Shown one piece after another: positions 12,885-16,444 of a stretch of 16,444 nt of DNA. The DNA lies in NCBI GenBank assembly GCA_023382535.1, contig JAHDWA010000131.1, positions 1-16,444 on the forward strand, in the 5' to 3' direction. The notes under the pieces were generated by a model that had not been told where the DNA came from, did not search any database, and was given only the letters and a program-made list of their open reading frames with translations. Both the position numbers and the translations under genes were made by a program. The stretch's first letter is position 1, and every line of letters begins with the position of its first letter. This DNA is from Anaerolineae bacterium (GTDB taxonomy: Bacteria; Chloroflexota; Anaerolineae; 4572-78; J111).

Positions 12885-14948
12885 TCATGCCCCTATGATT
12901 GGTAGCTCAATAATAATGACAGCACCTCCTAACGGGCCTTGCGCTTCTGCGCTAACTGTTCCACCCAAATCAGTTACAGTATCTCTGACTATTGTTAATC
13001 CAAGTCCGGTTCCATTAGGATGCGTTGTTTTACCAGGAAGCCAAATATCTTTCAAGTTAATATCTCGTATTCCTGGACCATTATCCATAACTTTGAGTGT
13101 AAGATTTTGTTCAACAATATCTGTATGGATGTGTATTCTGCGTTTCAAATGGCTATTGGCAGAATCTGTACGTTCAAATGCAGCCAGACTATTGTTAAGG
13201 AGATTAGTAATGATAGACTCAATTGCAGCTTCGCTTGCGAACAAATAAGGATTACCGAAACAAAGCTCTGCTGAAACATCAACATCGCGTCCATCCAAAA
13301 ATGGTTTGAAAGTGTCAAGAACATTGTTAATAACATCGTGAATAGGCACATTGCCTTCACGTCGTTTATCATATTCAAGTAATTTTAATGTAGCACTTCC
13401 TAGGACTGATAACGAGTCGATAGATCGTTTGATTCTATCTATTGGCTTTTTTAGCTTTTCAGTATAGGCACCGTCGAGAACCTTTTGAAGACGACGCTCA
13501 ACTGTATTAATAGAGGTGGAAATCACCTTTATAGGATTTCCACTAGATTCGTGAGCAAAAGTGGCGGTGGTGATCCCTGCTGTACTTAGGGTACGATATA
13601 GTTGAACTTCTTTTTGAAGAGTATCTATTCTACTTTCAACAGTTTTTTGATACTGCTGAAATGTTTTCTTCAAACCCTCAGGAGCATTTTTGACTGCCTT
13701 ATTAAGATTTTCTGTAGCTTCTTGAGACTCTGATTTGGTTTTTTCACGTTGGCTTTGTCTACGTCTTTCCGCTGTTTCTAATCGGCGAAAACCCATCCAA
13801 TCCAGCGCATCTTGAGCAAAACTACGAAGTTCCTGAAATTGCTCTTCTTCGATAAACCCCGAACGGTCTGTTTTTTGTATTAATATTCCTTTTAAATTTT
13901 GAACCGACACACGACCTATAACTGTGTTAGTAGAAGGACGAAATTCTGGATGTCTAGCTCGTCTCAGATTCATATCTAGCCAGTCATTTCCTGGATTCCC
14001 ATAAGGAGATACCCGCAGTCCATTCTCATAAAGATGGACACCTCCAAACTCCTGTAACCAATTTCGAACTTCAGTTATTGAAACTCTCCTTGTTACAAAT
14101 TTTCCCGAATCCAAAAGAAATATCCACAAATCGAATGTGGCGGCTGGGCATTTGTAGATACTCCCCTTGCGATGCTTGGTTAGCTCATCATGCTCTGCCT
14201 GATAAACAGGCGACTTCTTAAAGTCATAGACAATTGCCTGTGAAAAACCATTTTCATCCACGGTGGCATGTAAATGATACTCAGCTTCTTCAAAGTATCG
14301 ACTTTGGACAAGCTTCTCCAAATCCGTGAACTCAGGGGCAATTAAGCGGGGATTAAATCCTTCTGGATCATCACCGAAAGGATCTGCTAATAAGATTAGT
14401 GCTCTAGCAAGTCGTTTTACAGCCGTTCTAGAGACCGAGTGCCTCAAGTTCTCAATTAGAATATCGGTTCCTTTAGATTGATTTGGGGAGCATAAAGTTC
14501 GGTCAATGTGTAAATCTACTTGATCAACAGTATTCGCACTTTCGTACAATTGCCAATCTATGTACAATTCATATTGCCATTTTGAGTTGATAGGGCGCGA
14601 ATTTAATCCAGCTCCCGATCCCATACGTAACGCTGCTAAACGCCCCAGCCCTTTATTTCCGGCTGGAATCCTACCTAATCGGGTTCGTTTTGTAATAACT
14701 TTATTTGACTCTCCAAGTAGCAGCCAGCCGCTTATTATATCCTCTTCATCCATACCATCGCCGTCGTCAGAAACAAGGATTGACCCCCCAGATTGATCAA
14801 CATTTTTCAGCTCAATAACACAATTCATTGCATCGGCATCATAAGCGTTCTTTACTAATTCAAGAATACCTTGATCTGGATTAGGATTAAGTTCCTCACC
14901 TAGGCGACTGAGCATAGATGTTGAGAATCTGATTTTAGCTGTTGTCAT
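12885..14948 (-). CDS. Dual-GHKL ATPase / histidine kinase (MORC/Hsp90-like N domain plus HATPase core)
   Basis: A 687-aa soluble protein with two ATP-binding GHKL modules. The N-terminal one has ILELVKNAYDAD (N box, N34), DDGDGM (61-66) and GNKGLGR (97-103), as in Hsp90/MORC/MutL-type ATPases. Next come an S5-like or transducer-type region to about 360 and a charged coiled coil (about 390-450). The C-terminal half is a histidine-kinase core: TFAHESSGNPI with candidate phosphoacceptor H466, N box ESIITNLLNNSLAAF (577-591), DNGPGI (622-627) and GTGLGL (646-651). No membrane segment is present, so it senses a cytosolic signal. I chose ATG at 14948: it overlaps the methyltransferase stop (14 bases) and leaves the conserved N terminus MTTAKIRFSTSML. 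A TTG at 14978 would add ten residues. Its partner is the response regulator one base downstream. Confidence 0.85.
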   Translation of the reverse strand: MTTAKIRFSTSMLSRLGEELNPNPDQGILELVKNAYDADAMNCVIELKNVDQSGGSILVSDDGDGMDEEDIISGWLLLGESNKVITKRTRLGRIPAGNKGLGRLAALRMGSGAGLNSRPINSKWQYELYIDWQLYESANTVDQVDLHIDRTLCSPNQSKGTDILIENLRHSVSRTAVKRLARALILLADPFGDDPEGFNPRLIAPEFTDLEKLVQSRYFEEAEYHLHATVDENGFSQAIVYDFKKSPVYQAEHDELTKHRKGSIYKCPAATFDLWIFLLDSGKFVTRRVSITEVRNWLQEFGGVHLYENGLRVSPYGNPGNDWLDMNLRRARHPEFRPSTNTVIGRVSVQNLKGILIQKTDRSGFIEEEQFQELRSFAQDALDWMGFRRLETAERRRQSQREKTKSESQEATENLNKAVKNAPEGLKKTFQQYQKTVESRIDTLQKEVQLYRTLSTAGITTATFAHESSGNPIKVISTSINTVERRLQKVLDGAYTEKLKKPIDRIKRSIDSLSVLGSATLKLLEYDKRREGNVPIHDVINNVLDTFKPFLDGRDVDVSAELCFGNPYLFASEAAIESIITNLLNNSLAAFERTDSANSHLKRRIHIHTDIVEQNLTLKVMDNGPGIRDINLKDIWLPGKTTHPNGTGLGLTIVRDTVTDLGGTVSAEAQGPLGGAVIIIELPIIGA

Positions 14949-16260
14949 AAGGATTATCCCACCACGGAATTTCCGCAAGCGAACTTACTGTTAAATGTCG
15001 GCATAAAATTCGCTCATTAAGCCACTGATTTGTTCTGTCATCACGCAAAACTTGAAGAAGATGTTTACATTCCTCTATTGTGCCATTTCGAGGAATTAAG
15101 ACAAGCAAATGGTTTTCTACAGCCACCTTATCTGGAATATTTATAAGGGTTCCAACTGCTCTGTGCTTATGTCCTTTTCTTGAAGTTCTCCTTACGACAA
15201 CAAAGGGCGATTCATACGCAAGCCCAGAAAATCTACGTGAATGTTCTGAACTATTTACCATTTCCCAGGCAGGGAGCGCACGAGGTGTGATGTATGGATA
15301 TATTTCACCTTCTTGAGGATCGCGATATTCGACAACTCGACCAACGTGAACGGAGAAGTAATCACGGACACGGCTTGAGTGCATACTGTTATTATAATTC
15401 CAACGTGCTTTTTGAGAAGACAAGGGAATATCACCCAGTTTAATTTTTTCTAGAACAATAATAAATACGTCAACATCTGCCCATTTATCAAACTGCCCGT
15501 ACAGAGTAATATTTCTTTCCAGAGTATATAACTCAACTAATTCACGCCATTTCTTATAGTTTGTTCCACTTCTAAGGACATCTGGGAGAATGGCTATGAT
15601 TCTTGTTCCTGATTCGGTGTGCATTACACATTTTTCTATAAACAGGGCTGCAGAACTTACTTTACCGTTGCTCCAATTGCATTCCTTTGGTGCCGGTACC
15701 CGAACGAAAGGCGGATTGATTACGATATGGGTCGCACTTCTAAACAGGTTGAAATTTTGAAGACTATCGTCAACTGTAATAAATGGGAACAGATTTTCAA
15801 GATTCGGTTTATAGTCTTTATTTAAAGAAACCCCACGTCGGATAGCTGCTAATACTAAGCGTGCTTTTGTTGCCGTTACAAAGTATGGGAATATATCACA
15901 ACCTCTAAGTACCTTTCCCCATATTTCTAATGTCGTTTCTAGCTCATTAGTAACAGGGAGATATTCGGCACACGCTATTAATAGGTCACCAGCACCGCAT
16001 GCTGGATCACAAATCACAGAGTTTTGATTGATTGTGTGAGCGACCGTGTCAATAGCACGACGTGCAAGAGAGGAACTTGTGAAAAATGTCCCGTGCTCTC
16101 TTAGTTTTTCTAATGGTATTGCTTGACGCAATTCCTCAGATGCCACACCATCCAGGTTACGCGCGACTAAATCTTGTTTGCTCTCGTATAAGCTAGAGCC
16201 GGAAATAATGTCTTCCAAGAGAGTATTTAGGGAATTGACATACAAAGCATATTCTTTCAT
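14935..16260 (-). CDS. N6-adenine-specific DNA methyltransferase (M.TaqI-like gamma class)
   Basis: A 441-aa AdoMet-dependent DNA methylase predicted to methylate adenine N6. In order: a helical N terminus, motif X GTFFTSSSLARRAID, motif I (AdoMet) DPACGAGDLL, an acidic beta2 end GCDIFPYF, catalytic motif IV NPPF (VINPPFVRV), a C-terminal target-recognition-like half with SPFVVVRRTSRKGHKHRAVG, and a terminal IPWWDNPY. I prefer ATG 16260 because GGAAG (16266-16270) sits five bases upstream; ATG 16275 would add five residues (MLEDF) but lacks a ribosome binding site. No restriction endonuclease or helicase domain is fused, and none is encoded in the window. The 14-base overlap with the kinase gene indicates coupled translation. 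AT content is much higher than in the left part, suggesting transfer. Confidence 0.87.
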   Translation of the reverse strand: MKEYALYVNSLNTLLEDIISGSSLYESKQDLVARNLDGVASEELRQAIPLEKLREHGTFFTSSSLARRAIDTVAHTINQNSVICDPACGAGDLLIACAEYLPVTNELETTLEIWGKVLRGCDIFPYFVTATKARLVLAAIRRGVSLNKDYKPNLENLFPFITVDDSLQNFNLFRSATHIVINPPFVRVPAPKECNWSNGKVSSAALFIEKCVMHTESGTRIIAILPDVLRSGTNYKKWRELVELYTLERNITLYGQFDKWADVDVFIIVLEKIKLGDIPLSSQKARWNYNNSMHSSRVRDYFSVHVGRVVEYRDPQEGEIYPYITPRALPAWEMVNSSEHSRRFSGLAYESPFVVVRRTSRKGHKHRAVGTLINIPDKVAVENHLLVLIPRNGTIEECKHLLQVLRDDRTNQWLNERILCRHLTVSSLAEIPWWDNPYDNS

Positions 16261-16300
16261 AAAATCTTCCAACATAGAGTAGTTATAGAGGATTATTGTA

Positions 16301-16306
16301 ATTATA
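16301..16306 (-). promoter_or_regulatory. Probable -10 box of the methyltransferase-kinase-regulator-hydrolase operon
   Basis: Minus-strand TATAAT about 40 bases upstream of the methyltransferase start. No strong -35 hexamer lies 17 bases upstream; the best candidate is a TGCAA-like word. An AAAAC/GTTTT inverted repeat (16311-16325) falls in the spacer and may bind a regulator. The remaining 120 or so bases to the window end contain no gene I can support. Confidence 0.45.
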
Positions 16307-16444
16307 CATTAAAACTTGAGGTTTTGCAGTAATCAATCTTAGGGTCAAATACAAAGAGTTTTACTTGTCAGCTAGCTACAGTCTATAAAGAGGGAAAGAA
16401 TCAACATAAAGTATGTAACGCTAAACGGTACGCATTTTAAGGCA

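Noticed and set aside
14949..14978. TTG start for the dual-GHKL kinase, adding ten residues
   Set aside because: The ATG at 14948 with stop-start overlap is the more usual arrangement, and the extra residues are not part of a visible domain.

Overview
The window reads as one stretch of a bacterial chromosome, most plausibly Chloroflexota (Anaerolineae-like). This is inferred from gene content: single-pass surface proteins with long Thr/Pro stalks, FHA and TolB-type propeller modules, lysostaphin-type peptidases on membrane anchors, and scattered catabolic genes. No rRNA or marker gene fixes the taxon. About two thirds (1 to ~11,140) is GC-rich. The last third (~11,140 to 16,444) is visibly AT-richer: line 10,981-11,040 has 41 G/C of 60, line 13,561-13,620 has 27, and line 15,481-15,540 has 20.

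Left part, 1-2844: an unusual response-regulator receiver runs off the left edge on the minus strand. Divergent from it are a PsuK-like PfkB sugar kinase, a MaoC/hotdog hydratase and a kynurenine-formamidase-type cyclase. Between the last two lies a compact block of four short hairpins nested in a longer inverted repeat, probably a small REP/MITE-like element.

Centre, 2862-6683: a near-consensus promoter drives a 770-aa protein (cytoplasmic FHA, one membrane helix, extracytoplasmic beta-sandwich, Thr/Pro stalk, TolB-like propeller). It is followed by a Thr/Pro-stalked M23 peptidase, and together they look like a cell-envelope pair.

Minus-strand metabolic and transport block, 6762-11118: an SDR dehydrogenase, a second membrane-anchored M23 peptidase, an AzlC/AzlD branched-chain amino-acid exporter pair, and a PuuB-like FAD amine oxidase. 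azlC and azlD are split by an unlisted 3' remnant of a second cyclase-family gene.

Right part, 11220-16275, is the most interesting: a tight four-gene minus-strand operon on AT-rich DNA. In transcription order it encodes an N6-adenine DNA methyltransferase, a protein with two GHKL ATPase modules (an N-terminal MORC/Hsp90-like one plus a C-terminal histidine-kinase core), a response regulator with all canonical receiver residues but an unrecognised output domain, and a ComEC-like metallo-beta-lactamase-fold hydrolase. I infer a phosphorelay-controlled, methylation-associated conflict (anti-phage or anti-plasmid) system with the hydrolase as candidate effector. This is a hypothesis from domain content and gene order, not a demonstrated function.
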